Shown in pieces: positions 43,740-54,713 of a stretch of 64,000 bases of DNA. Source of the stretch: Maratus speciosus. Taxonomy: Eukaryota; Arthropoda; Arachnida; Araneae; Salticidae. The stretch lies in the NCBI GenBank assembly GCA_963932465.1, contig OZ010794.1, forward strand, positions 214,409,748-214,473,747. Direction: 5' to 3'. The notes under the pieces are model-generated. The model was not told the DNA's origin and made no database searches. It saw nothing but the letters and a program-made list of their open reading frames with translations. Positions within the stretch are counted from its first letter, which is position 1; every line of letters starts with the position of its first letter. The translations under genes and the position numbers were made by a program.

Positions 43740-44590
43740 AACTTGATTACTGAATACGTTGTTGTTGACAATTAAATTCAAACCTGATTTCCCTGTATTT
43801 TTAATACTTTGCGTAAACGAAGGATCAAAATTGATCAGACATTCAATACTTTCAGTGACTTTATTGCTATCGATAAATGGGTATAAAGATACAACATTTA
43901 GACTAGCTATAATTGATGAAGTTTCAAGGTTTAGACTTTTAATTTTCTCAATAAATCGAGATGTTGATTCAATAACACTATTAGACGGTGGTAAAAATCT
44001 CTTTAGGAAGTGCGTGTAGATTTATTTTCCATGAAGTAGCTTTGTTCAAAAGCATTTTGTGACGATTGGTCGGGTTGGTAAATCCATTTTAAGATCTTTA
44101 AGCCTTTCTATAAGAGAGGACGTGGTTGAAGTTTTGTTAATCGTTAGTTTATTCATAAATATTGGTCAATCACCTATTATGATTAAATCTTTAACTTTAT
44201 TTTCAATGTTCCTATTCGGGTCTTTATTCGATGGTACACAGTCCATATTATTAATGCAAATGTTCGTTTTCTTGATATAACCTTCTTGGTTCAAAATAGC
44301 AATAATATTAGTCTTATCGGTCGGGATAATGGCAATGTCTTTATTATTTCTCAATTTTCTTGCAATTCTTTTAAAGTTTTTATATTCAGGGTTAGGTCTG
44401 TAAACAAATGATCTAATCTTATTATGGAGAATACTTCTAACTACATCTCTCCGTACATCTTACAGTACTACATCTTTCAGCAGCTTGTATGGCCTTCTCA
44501 CAATCAGTAATTATTATTTTATGATTAAGGGGACCATGGACTTTTATTTGATCAAAAATTGTCCCCAAAATCGACATTTCTTTTTGTGTG
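43740..44590 (-). pseudogene. Penelope-like reverse transcriptase relic
   Basis: Penelope elements are telomerase-like retroelements that copy RNA by reverse transcriptase. The minus strand in shifting frames gives FVYRPNPEYKNFKRIARKL and NNKDIAIIPTDKTNIIAIL (about 44435-44280). The latter matches the family's D-x-x-IV-x-L-x-ADKGN block. Further along are RFLPPSNSVIESTSRFIEKI and IIASLNVVSLYPFID (about 43960-43870), matching the SFDVVSLFTNVP-type block. The catalytic YxDD region and GIY-YIG nuclease are not visible, so this is a 5' RT fragment with many breaks. Confidence 0.75.
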
Positions 44591-44631
44591 TATTATTATT
44601 CTCCAATTTTTACTACGTCATTCGTGGAAAA

Positions 44632-44909
44632 TCCACCGCCCCCTGAATACTAGGCCTGAGCGCTGGCACAAAAATGGCGGCTGTCGAAGGCAGATATTTT
44701 TAAACGTAGGCACGGTCCCTTAAATGCAGACACCAGTTTTTTATAAAAGATTTCTCTTACTCGTTATCTCAGGAAAATAAAACTGAAAAAACTTAAAAAA
44801 ATTATTGGTACGAATATTTAAGGGATCATACACACGCTGAAAAAAATCCGCCTTCGTTAGCCGCCATTTTTGTGTCAGCGCTCAGGCCTAGTATTCAGGG
44901 GGCGGTGGA
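44632..44909. mobile_element. K-family element (near-intact copy)
   Basis: Arms of about 70 bp: CCACCGCCCCCTGAATACTA and its complement, followed inside by GCGCTGGCACAAAAATGGCG and CGCCATTTTTGTGTCAGCGC. AAAAT flanks (left 44629-44633, right 44909-44913, counting CCACC/GGTGG as tips). Non-coding. Best reference copy for K. Confidence 0.8.
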
Positions 44910-45030
44910 AAATCGATGTAGATGCGATTATTTTACGCAAAGATACAAGTGTTTTAATTTCGTTCACAAACAATGTTTTAGCCTTTTAATATACTTTAAA
45001 TCTGTTTTTCTCAATACCGATGTTTCAGCT

Positions 45031-45053
45031 TTTTTTTTTTTTTTTTTTTTTTT
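45031..45053. repeat. T homopolymer, about 23 bp
   Basis: Lies in otherwise unassigned DNA between the K and O elements. Confidence 0.9.
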
Positions 45054-45127
45054 CTTTGGAAATGATCCTTGCTACTTAATTTTTGATCAAAATTTATGAA
45101 ACTGATAAGGAATTATCCTGATATTGC

Positions 45128-45382
45128 TTAACCCCTTGAAGGGCGGTGATGCCGTCACGGCATCACATAATTTTAATCCCTATTAGCCGCATTGGCACCC
45201 GAATTTTTTAATGAAAATTTCACTTTTATTAAGTACGCGGAAATATAGTTTTACAACATATTGACTGACGCCAGTATTTACAAGAAAATTTATTTCTAAA
45301 ATAAATTTTCTTGTAAATACTGGTGTCAGTCAATTATTTCAATCTTTTGAGAATACAAGTACCTTGCCCCTGAAAGGGTTAA
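45128..45382. mobile_element. O-family TTAA element (copy 6) with an extra palindrome
   Basis: TTAACCCCTTGAAGGGCGGTG at the left and CTTGCCCCTGAAAGGGTTAA at the right. The left tip includes GCCGTCACGGC. Longer than other O copies because part of its right half is repeated as an inverted copy (45261-45333). Confidence 0.8.
45261..45333. repeat. Near-perfect palindrome, 73 bp
   Basis: TTGACTGACGCCAGTATTTA at the left pairs with TAAATACTGGTGTCAGTCAA at the right with only one mismatch visible, around a short AT centre. It arises from inverted duplication of the O element's subterminal CTGGTGTCAGTCAA motif. Confidence 0.9.
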
Positions 45383-45789
45383 AAAGAAACTGTGTATGCA
45401 TCTTAAAATTCGACTTTATTAAGACAACTAAATTTGATTTTTAAATTATTATAAAGCACAATTTTGATGAAAATCGATATGGAATTTAAACATATAGCTA
45501 AAAATTTTACTATTTAAAGGGTTACAAAATCGATACACAAATTTAATTGTAATAGATTTTCATGGGATTAAAATCCAAAATCGAGAAATTATCTATAAAA
45601 TTAAGACGCAAGGAGTATTTTAAAATTTTGTTTTAAAATTTTAAATTTTTAAAAAGATCATAAAATTATAATAAGATTGCAAATTTCTTTTAAGGCGTTC
45701 TGTGTACTTATAATGAAATGCATATTTGCGAATAATTTCAAATCTCTATTGAATCTCTATAATCTAAAATCTCAAATCTATTTTGAAAA

Positions 45790-47898
45790 TCTACCCTATA
45801 TATATAAAATTCTAATGAAACGAATTTGTGAAACGAATATATGAAATGGCTGAAATGTAACGATTCCTTGAATCGACTGATTAAACAACTGATTATGTTT
45901 CACGGCGATTTCTCCTTTAATATGGAATACTTTGCGATGAAATTAACACCAAAAATCAATATTGATACAGATTTCAAAACTGGTATTAGAATTTTTATAT
46001 TCGAATTAGTTTTCGAAATATTATTTTTTTTCTAATTTTACATACATTTTTCTAATGATGGCAACTCAAATTTTAATCAAACAGATTTTTTTTTTCAGAT
46101 TTTAGAAAAGGTTACTATTTTAAACTAATTTGGCGAGAAGTTTGGCGTCCCTTAAATGTATGCTAAGAAATGTAACATGTTACTTTTATTCATAATTCAA
46201 TTTGTATTTAGTTATCATTTTATTTAATACAAACAGAAACATTTAAAATAAATGGCTTTCACTTCTTTATTTTTTTAAACGAAATGAAAAGAAAAATATT
46301 AGGCACAGATGTCATATACGCAACCGGGGTACCTAATTGGCGCCAAAATGGCATTATTTTGGTTGACATGTTAACCCGGCTATTGTTGTTTATTTAATAA
46401 TAAGTGGTTATTTACTTTATTTTCTTTTTTTAAATTACATAAATTATTTTGTTCTATAGTTAATTAGTTTTTTGGTTATTTTCCTTTAAAAATAAAAAAA
46501 AATAATAGAAAATAATTAAAAAATACGGTACTTTAGTTGTTTCATCGACCCATTTCGCCAAATTATATAAATCGCCAAACCACTTGCCAAATTATACAAA
46601 TTGACATAATTTTTATTTTAAATAACGAAAGAACAAAGAAAATAGTATAACATTAATAAATATACAAATAAAACGTCGAAATAAAAATCATTTGATGACG
46701 TAAAGACGTGTAACTTGCTTAAAGTCAAGTGAATGTGACATTTATCAACCATTATTGGCATTTAATCTTATAGTTTGGTGATAGATTTTTGGTTGACGGG
46801 ATAACTAAGTAGTACCAAAAATACATATGTAACTGATATTCGAAAACGAGGATTTTGCCAAATTTTCGTAAAAAAAATCACGCCAAACCGGGTGCGTATA
46901 TGGCATCTGGCCAAATATTATTTGATGTAACAAATGATGACATTTAATTTCAACTTCAAAGCAATGTTTTAATTTACCACTCGAAAAAAAAAATGCTAAC
47001 TGGCGAGTTGAAAAATAGTTATTGGCGAGATTTGCTCCCGGCTAGCGTAACAGTACCAAGAATTCTTTGCGACAATGCTTTTATGTAGTATTATTCGAAA
47101 AAGAGGATTGATTTTTTTTAAAAATCGAAATAGAAAACTTTCGGCACAGATGCCACATACGGTCACATATTGGCGCTACTTTTTCTGACGCCAATGTCAT
47201 ATACGCAACGGGTACTTAACTGGCGCCATAGTATCGTTATTTTGCTTGATTTGATAAGCCGGATGTTGTTGTTTATGATGTTGATCTTTTCCCCAAATTA
47301 GCGTCGGAAAAAAATCGCGCCAATATGGGGCAGTATATGATATCTGGGCCAAACGTTCATATGAAAAGCGAAGGGATCAGAGCGTATTTATTTATGTCAG
47401 TTACATGACTTGGACTATTATAATATAAATGAAATGATGGCGATAGAATAATATTTGGTGACTTATCACCTGTACCTGGCTAATATTAAAGTACCAAAAT
47501 GGAATATAAAAAGCGAAGTGGTTCGCCCGGAACTCTTGATGATAGTCACATGACTTAGGCTATTGTTATAGAAATTGTTTTGAAATACCGGGAGACAAGG
47601 ACTCTGTGCACTTAATTCCTTTTATTTTTAGCTTATTTTCAAACGTTTAACTGATCTTTTTTAATCAAACACGAAAACAACCATTGGATGTCTTAACAGC
47701 AACTGATTCGGCCTTAAATATTTTAAATCAAAGGAAATTGATTGGAATCCCGTTTACAGGGAGATCTGCACAGCTTTTTTCAGTATAATTCAACCTTCTA
47801 TAATCTTTTTTAAACCGATCAGATTAGCGTGTTTTTAGATTCTGCGGTATCTGAACGGGGCTTGGAGAGCGTAGCTTGCAGGGGGCGGAGCCCCCTAG
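45790..47898 (+). mobile_element. Non-autonomous Helitron, 2.1 kb
   Basis: Begins TCTACCCTATATATATAAAA directly after an A (45789). It ends with a hairpin GGGGGC-gga-GCCCCC followed by CTAG and a flanking T (47899). TC start, 3' hairpin, CTAG end and insertion between A and T are the diagnostic Helitron features. The interior holds repeated phrases (CAGATGTCATATACGCAAC, TGGCGCCA) but no Rep/helicase frame. Confidence 0.85.
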
Positions 47899-47924
47899 TT
47901 AAAATATATTTTTGCAAATATATC

Positions 47925-48060
47925 TTGTTCAGACATGAGGTACACAAAAGTGGAGCTCTATTCTGTTCCACATAAAAACTAACTGTTTGATTATTTTACA
48001 TTTTTACTTTACTTCTCAATGGCTGAATGGAATAGCTTTAAAAAAAGTTAAATCGTGCGT
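47925..48060 (+). repeat. Dispersed repeat, copy 1 (second at 51437-51570)
   Basis: Shares CCACATAAAAACTAA, ACTGTTT and TTTTTACTTTACTT in order with 51437-51570. Unclassified. Confidence 0.5.
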
Positions 48061-48104
48061 CAAGTATATTGTGAAGTACTTTCCAACACTTTCATAATAA
48101 TATA

Positions 48105-48170
48105 ATAAAGGATCTTCACCTTATTATAATATAATAAAATATAACATAATAAGGTGAAAAAGGAAGTCTA
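48105..48170. repeat. Small AT hairpin
   Basis: TTCACCTTATTATAATATAA and its near-complement ATAACATAATAAGGTGAA form a hairpin. Confidence 0.6.
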
Positions 48171-48498
48171 AATAAGCAATCTGCAAAGCGCAAAACACAA
48201 TTGAAAACATAATTGCAGAAAGTCCCATCAAAAGTTGAAAAAAAAATCTTAATTTTTTGTGTAGCTCTGTATATGAATTATAGATTTATCATGTAATGTG
48301 TTGTAAGCTAAATTTTAGTTCAGTTAGGAAACGCAAAGAACAGATGAAAATTCTCCATCAGCTATTTCTTTCTGTAAGCTGAAATGTACATTATATGCTT
48401 TGTGCAGTCCTATATATGATCAACAGTACACACTAAATAACATACAAAACAAAAATTTGTTTAAATAATGCGTACCACAACGGAAAACGCACTTGCAG

Positions 48499-48766
48499 AT
48501 ATCGTCGGTACCATGTCAAATTATCCAACATGAAATCATTGTTTCAAATGAATTATTAACAAAAAAAAAAAAAAAAAAAAAAAAAAATCAGATTTTCCGA
48601 AACCACAAAATTCCACTTGTTTTCGCATGAATTAATATGTCATTAAATGAGGCGTATTTTACTATTTCAAAAAAGTGGTACTATCAATAAATCTGAATTT
48701 AAAAAAAAGTAGCCCACTGGCAACACTATTTTCATATTGGATAATTTGACATGGTACGGACGATAT
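48499..48766. mobile_element. J-family element containing an I-type fragment
   Basis: ATATCGTCGGTACCATGTCA at the left and TGACATGGTACGGACGATAT at the right. The inner right part (AAAGTAGCCCACTGGCAACA) is the end of the I family. A run of about 27 A lies at 48561-48587. Confidence 0.65.
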
Positions 48767-49220
48767 TTTTCTTCATCGAGAGTGTACTCTAAACCAATTA
48801 TTTTGTATCTCTGTACTATAGGTGCGTATTTACGGTCGCCGGTCGCCTCGTGGCGACTAAAGTTTTTTGCTGTTATGACTAAATTTCAGTGTCTTAGTCG
48901 CCAAAGATCAATTTCCAATGTTCCCAATCCCCGTCGCAGAATTTTGATATTTTGTTTTCTTTTGCAAATAGAAAAGTATCTGCTCTTTTCACTGGCCGAG
49001 ATCAAGTATGACCTTGATAAAAAGGTCAGGGAATTTTTGCGATCTCAGTGATTTTGTAACGATTTTGTATCATGGAGTCGCGGATTCCGAACTTTGAAGA
49101 AAAAAGAACAAAAAGAAAAAGAAATTCGCACGAAAAAATATCTAACACGAGGTATATTCTAGCTCTGTAAATGTTTTCTGCAAGTGTGAGATTTTTATAG
49201 TGCAAAATAATCTTAAACAT

Positions 49221-49842
49221 CCGTAATTTTTTTTATATGTATACCTTTATATGACAAAATCTTTATAAAAAATAAAGTTTTCCTAATATTTCCCGTTATC
49301 ATGACTGCTTAGCTTATACATGTTTTGTTAATCAATTGTATCTTGTCTAACTTTATCTTCTGATTTTACGAGATTTATATTATTTTTTTTAATATCAAAG
49401 TTTCAAAAATTTTAGGATTAAATTAAGTATACACTTTTGTTATAATTAGTCTGTGTTTTGTTGTACATGTGTATTTATTAATTAAACTATTTTTTATTTT
49501 GAATTCATGAGGTTTTTTGTTAAGTTTTTTCCATATAAACACGATTGTTTTATGAGTTTGTTTCACAATGTGACCACTAGCTTTTGGTTAAGAGCCAAAG
49601 TGGTGACTGGATTTTGGAGGTTTAGGAAACACTGGTTCCTTAAAAATTTTGGGAATCTGCACCTATACCCTGTACATGAACGACGAATGCTATGCTCACC
49701 ATATTTCATAGGAAGCATCATGCAGTGTATCTCATATATACGAGTATATATCAATTTCAATATGTTTAAATAGTATAACATGAATAAAATGCAGTGCAAA
49801 TAGACCGTCATATAACGGTATTGTGTTGAGTGTCCCTGTAAA
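49221..49842. other. No recognised gene
   Basis: AT-rich DNA. Bases 49800-49840 (TATAACGGTATTGTG, TGTCCCTGTAA) echo the end of the repeat unit at 4850. The overlapping opposite-strand frames at 49507-49865 show no family features. Confidence 0.3.
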
Positions 49843-50053
49843 TTAACCCCTTGAGGAGCAAGCAATTACGTTTGTGTAATGCTGAATCCCTGCCTGAAAA
49901 TTAGAAAAATTTTATTTCAAAATAAGGAAAAGCAATTTTACGAGTTTTTCCCACCAAAGTTAGAAAAGTAAAATTTCATAAAATTTTTCTGGTGTAAATC
50001 TTCATTAATCGTAGGTGGGATAAAATATATCCCACCGCCCCCCAAGGGATTAA
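49843..50053. mobile_element. E-family TTAA element (copy 5)
   Basis: TTAACCCCTTGAGGAGCAAGC at the left and CCACCGCCCCCCAAGGGATTAA-type end at the right. Interior TTTTTCTGGTGTAAATC. Confidence 0.8.
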
Positions 50054-50109
50054 TAGTTTTCCTACCATATCTAATACTTTCTGAAATTATTTCTTGTAGG
50101 ATATAGCTT

Positions 50110-50349
50110 TTAACCCCTTAATCGTCGCGCCCGTGACTGTCACGGGCGGTGTAGGTTTATTTTCTTTTATTCAGATTGTTTTATTCCCACCAGTTTTTTT
50201 TAAATAATGCAATTTACTTTATTCTCTCGACATTTTATCTGCCATTAAATGAAGAAAATATTTCAGCTTGAAAAAAGTGGTGGCAATCAAACAACCTGAA
50301 TTTAAAAAAAGTATTCGGCACTTATCAGGCGCGACGATTAAGGGGTTAA
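50110..50349. mobile_element. W-family TTAA element
   Basis: TTAACCCCTTAATCGTCGCGC at the left and GCGCGACGATTAAGGGGTTAA at the right. An inner palindrome CCCGTGACTGTCACGGG sits near the left tip. The tip CCCCTTAATCGTCGCGC resembles CCCGTTAATAGTCGCGC of the deleted piggyBac at 39368. Confidence 0.8.
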
Positions 50350-50639
50350 TAACACGGAGTATGTAATGCATATGTCAAAAACTGTTGTAAGTTTTCGTAA
50401 AAACTCAAACAAATTTTACTTCACCCTTTCTTAACATATAAATAAAAACATACATTTATTTTACTTAAATAGGTGTCACAAATAAAAATCAAAATATGTT
50501 GACATATTTCGGTTCATTAGTAAAAACCGTCAAGGGGTTAACGATGAATGTTATCCATACTATATTCAATAGTAAGTATCTTGAAAGGCACTTTAGTGAT
50601 AGGTACAATTTTCAATGAGTTTGAAATTGCTAAACATCA

Positions 50640-50856
50640 TTAACCCCTTAACGATCGAATTAAATTACGGTTTAAAAAGTTAAACTCCTTATTGGCACCA
50701 CTTTTTGGAAAAAGAAATATTGACCTTATTTAATGTCAGGTAAAATGATACCATAATAAAGCCAATTAGACTAACTTATAAAACTGGTGGGAATCAAACA
50801 ATTTGTGTAATAGTCACAGCCGGTGAATATCACAGGGGCGAGAATTAAGGGGTTAA
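50640..50856. mobile_element. A-family TTAA element (copy 6)
   Basis: TTAACCCCTTAACGATCGAAT at the left and GGGGCGAGAATTAAGGGGTT at the right. Contains TTGGCACCACTTTTTGG, CCTTATTTAATG and CTGGTGGGAATC. Confidence 0.8.
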
Positions 50857-50879
50857 ATGACTCCGCAAACGATTTTCAT

Positions 50880-51110
50880 CCGTAGGCCGTAATATAACGG
50901 AATTCTTTTGAATGTCCTTGTAATGGAAAAATAACTCATACACCTTTTATTTTCAGTATTGAACATGCCACGGTAAATATCAATGACATATATAAATTTT
51001 ACGGAGATCCGAATATATTTATGCGAGTTTGAGCACGTACAGACAGACAAACCGAATTCATAACCTGAGATCTTTGTAAACAATCATTCTCCATTTTACG
51101 GATACAACAG
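50880..51110. repeat. Diverged relative of the 173-bp-repeat element
   Basis: AATGTCCTTGTAATGGAA and CGTACAGACAGACAAACCG parallel the repeat unit and microsatellite end of 4704-5579. No clear edges. Confidence 0.35.
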
Positions 51111-51229
51111 ATATTTGCATATGTTCAAGAATACAAAAAATCGCTAAATTGATTTTAAAATTGGCATTATTTTCGGTGTTCACTGTCTGTCAACTTAATA
51201 AATAACGTTTAATTTCCCCGATAACATTT

Positions 51230-51440
51230 AATAATGAACAACTGATGTCATTTACAAAGAGAATGCTACATGAAAGTAATCTTAGTTCCTCTTCAAGAAT
51301 CTTTACTCGTGACATCAAAAGAAAACAAACTTGACCAGAAATTTATTGTACAAGAAAGATAAAACTTTATTCTTCTTTTCTTATTATTTGTTAAGAAAGC
51401 TTGTCACGTTTTCTTTCTGATCCAATATAAACTGTTATGT
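51230..51440 (+). repeat. Isolated unit of the 460-bp satellite
   Basis: AACAACTGATGTCATTTAC, AAACAAACTTGACCAGAAAT and AAGAAAGATAAAACTTTATT match satellite units 10-25 kb away. Confidence 0.65.
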
Positions 51441-51570
51441 ATATCCTCTTCAGAACTGAGGTAAAGAAATGTCGACCAGTACCCTTTTCCACATAAAAAC
51501 TAAACTGTTTATTTTTTTTTTACTTTTTTACTTTACTTTTATATGGCTAAATATTTTATGCTTTAGAACA
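51437..51570 (+). repeat. Dispersed repeat, copy 2
   Basis: Matches 47925-48060. It directly follows the isolated satellite unit. Confidence 0.5.
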
Positions 51571-52634
51571 AAACACATAAATGGCAGCCCTGTCGCTTAT
51601 TTCCATATAAAAGATAATTTTGTGTGTGCGTGTCTGTGACTTTTTTTAATGTTCTTAAAAAAATAAAATTTTAGTGTAATTTATTTTAAATAAAAGGATT
51701 TCTTGACACCATAAAATATACCTTACACCTTACTCAAATTTGTTCACAAATTTTATTCGAAAATACTTTTTCCTTTACGGCGATGTATAAATTAAAATTG
51801 CGCGATACTCAGAAGTGATGCTTGAGCGATAAAATTAGCAATCGATTTTTTGACAAGAGTCAAAACGTGTTGTACGCATTTCACATGACAACAAAAGTCT
51901 TCGTGGTAACTAAGTAGGAATTTTTCGCTAATAAAAAAACAGACGTTCAGGTGAGAACACACGAAACAGGTGATGGACATGGGAAAAATTTTAAAGTAAA
52001 TATGTATACTAATTTATTAAATTATTTTTCAACAATCCATGAACTATGTTAGTAAACTGATATGTAAATAAATGTATTTTACAAAAAATATCCAGACTTG
52101 TAAAAAAAAAATAAAACTTAAAACTGTACTAATTAAAAATAACTTATGACAATTTCTTTTGAAAAGCGATGTTAAATAAGCTTTATACAAATATTGATAG
52201 AATTTGCTGTGGTGAAAACATTTATTTAATCATTGAAATCTAAAACAAATAAAAATAATGGAAAATTAAAGGATTTTAAACATTAGCACAGCTGGCAATC
52301 TTCCGTTTTTTCAAATAATCCAAATAAGTCAAATAATTATAACTTAAAGCGGAAATAATACTTATGAACACGGTTCTTTTTTCTGTGTGGATATTTGTTT
52401 ATTTATTTTACTGAAAAATGACTTTTGTCGAAAAAAAAAAATCTGAAAGATTTCCAGCTTTACTTCAGTAAATTTGCTTAAAGATTTTTTTTTTATGTTT
52501 GTGTTTTATTTTTTGTAAATCCAATATCCATTATTGTAAAACCTTTATTCGTATTAAATAGTGAATAAAAAAATAAAAATTATCTGCACCGGATCAGAGC
52601 ACGTTAACAATATGCCTTCAAGAACATTTATTCA
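51571..52634. other. AT-rich stretch, nothing recognised
   Basis: A 62-codon minus-strand frame (51980-51792) is rich in Cys and His but matches no family I can name. No inverted ends found. Confidence 0.3.
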
Positions 52635-52866
52635 TTAACCTATTACCCGCTGGTGTTGCATTCACGCAACAGCTAAAATAAATACACATATTTAAGTTAT
52701 TTTCATACCCACCACTGTTTTTCAATTAAAAAATTGGCCTTACTTACAGACAAAATTTTAAAATCATATAAAGCGAAAATTACCTTTCACAGTTTGTGGT
52801 GGCAAACGACGCTCAGCTAAAAGGTTGAAATTTTCACACTTGTAGAATCGGCGGTTAATGGTTTAA
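52635..52866. mobile_element. CC-family TTAA element (copy 2)
   Basis: TTAACCTATTACCCGCTGGTG at the left and GGCGGTTAATGGTTTAA at the right. GTTGCATTCACGCAAC forms the tip hairpin. The right TTAA is shared with the next element. Confidence 0.7.
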
Positions 52867-53293
52867 CCCTTTCCGGCGCCGTGTCCTTAACTCCTTAACG
52901 CTCGAATTAAATTGCGGTTTAAAAACTCAAATTGCTTATTGGCACCACTTTTTTGAAAAAGAAATATTCACCTTATTTAATGACAGGTTAATCGATACTA
53001 AAATAAAGCCAATTACACTATTTTATAAAACTAGTGGGAATCGAACAATCTAAGTAAAAGACACAGTACGTGAATATGACGGGAGCGAGAATTTAGGGGT
53101 TAAAAAAGGATACCTAATTTTAATTCCAAAACTGACAAACGGCACCAAGAATATTTAACTAAAATTTTCCTATTATAGCGTACATGAAAATAAGCAAGTT
53201 CATATTTTCTAATACATTCTTTTATAAATTGCGGTGTACGTCCATTTTTTCATCAGTTTATAAATAAAATTACTCCGCGCCGGTAAGGGTGAA
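52863..53293. mobile_element. F-family TTAA element split by an A element
   Basis: TTAACCCTTTCCGGCGCCGTG at the left. F sequence resumes at 53104 with AAAGGATACCTAATTTTAAT and ends CCGCGCCGGTAAGGGTGAA (decayed TTAA). Confidence 0.7.
52887..53103. mobile_element. A-family TTAA element nested in F
   Basis: TTAACTCCTTAACGCTCGAAT at the left and GAGCGAGAATTTAGGGGTTAA at the right. TTAA duplicates at both edges. Contains CCTTATTTAATG. Confidence 0.8.
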
Positions 53294-53487
53294 AAAATGC
53301 GATAAAAAGACCTAAAAGTCCTAAATGTTATTTTACCTTCGCCAAAATGTCTAAATAGTGAGATTTTTACTTTTAAGGCTACTTATTTTTAAAGAGAAAT
53401 TTTGTGGCAAATATCCAAGTTACGCTAATTTCAGTAATGTTTGCTTCCTTCATGATCGTGCTTGTGTTTAAGTATATGCATGTAAAA

Positions 53488-53884
53488 TGTTGCCACCGAA
53501 ATACACAAGGCCTGGGGACACGAGTTGTGACGTCATCAATTTTCTTTTATTCTATTTGTGGAATATCTATCTTTTAAAAAAATAATAATAACTATTTAAA
53601 CTTACTGGGAAGAATTTGTAATCCCACAATAAAAACTCAGCCACTGCAGCAACACTGCGACCTTCCGCATCTGGCTGAATTTTTATTTAGGGATTACGAA
53701 TTCTCACCAGTAATTTTAAACAGTTACTATTGTTTTATGTAATGATAGCTATTCCACATATAAAATAAAATAAAATTGCTATTCAAAATTTTCCAGTGTG
53801 AATTCCAACACTAGTGAGAAGTCGGTAGATTAGTGATGACGTCACAACTCGTCTTCTCAGGCCCTGAGTATTTCGATGGCAACG
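53488..53884. mobile_element. Z-family element, 8-bp duplication, TGACGTCA in both ends
   Basis: GTTGCCACCGAAATAC at the left and GTATTTCGATGGCAAC at the right. The 8-bp duplication ATGTAAAA lies at 53480-53487 and 53885-53892. Each end carries GTGACGTCA. The interior has paired ATTCTCACCAGTAATTTTAA blocks. Non-coding, and the duplication length suggests a hAT-like element. Confidence 0.75.
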
Positions 53885-53952
53885 ATGTAAAAACACAGCA
53901 TGGCCATAAAAATGAACGGATTGTCGAATCTCGATGATTTTCCCGTTTTAAC

Positions 53953-54597
53953 TAGTGATGGGCAGAATGAATTATTTTATTATCGAATGAATCATTCGAG
54001 CAAGCGCAAAAACATTGTTTCCAACATTTGGAATACGTAGTGGTGGGCAGAACAATTTTTAATGAAATACCACCAAACAATTAGTAAAAATAAGAGACAC
54101 ATAGAACCAACCTTCGTAAATTTTTTAATCAATTATTTTGGAAATTTTCAAGATAAAAATATTTTTTTTTTAATTTTTATTTGTTTCTTAATACTTTCAA
54201 GGGCGGTGGCTCACCTATGGATCACTCAATTTCAATTCCTTAATGCCACGTTCGCACCAGAATATTTGAATGGAAATTTTCCTTTTATTAAGTACGTCAA
54301 TAAAAGCTTTTCTTTATTTTGAAATAAATTTCTTTGTAAATTCTGGTGTCATCCACCCACTTAAGCATTATATCAATAGAATTACTTTGTCCCAGTAAGG
54401 GTTAAATTAATTCCAAATAAAATGAGAAAATTATTTTTATACAAAATTCTGAAATTAAATTAAAAAAAAAAAAAAAAAAAAAAAAGAAAAGAAAAAGAAA
54501 AAATGATGGTTTTGTTTGGAAAAAATGATGGTTATGTTTTTGCGTATAGCCGAATGATTCATTCGAATAGTAAAATCATACATTTTGCTCATTACTA
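53953..54597. mobile_element. hAT-like element, 8-bp duplication
   Basis: TAGTGATGGGCAGAATG at the left and CATTTTGCTCATTACTA at the right, followed inside by GAATGAATCATTCG/CGAATGATTCATTCG. The 8-bp duplication GTTTTAAC lies at 53945-53952 and 54598-54605. TAGTG tips fit hAT. It contains a nested O element and a 20-bp A run. Confidence 0.8.
54187..54405. mobile_element. O-family TTAA element (copy 7) nested in hAT-like element
   Basis: TTAATACTTTCAAGGGCGGTG at the left and TTTGTCCCAGTAAGGGTTAA at the right. Interior TTCGCACCAGAATATTTG and TTCTGGTGTCATCC. Confidence 0.7.
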
Positions 54598-54646
54598 GTT
54601 TTAACATCACCACGATAGAATTTAATGCTTTTGCTTTGTAGTATAG

Positions 54647-54713
54647 ATATCGTCGATACCATATCAAATTATCTATTTTCATATTGAATAGTTTTACATG
54701 GTACCGACGACAT
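54647..54713. mobile_element. J-family element reduced to a 67-bp hairpin
   Basis: ATATCGTCGATACCATATCA at the left, and ACATGGTACCGACGAC at the right. Essentially only the two ends of the J family at 48499-48766. Confidence 0.6.

Noticed and set aside
51792..51980. Cys/His-rich 62-codon minus-strand frame as a zinc-finger gene
   Set aside because: Cysteine spacing does not fit a known finger, there is no flanking coding signal, and the region is unassigned.
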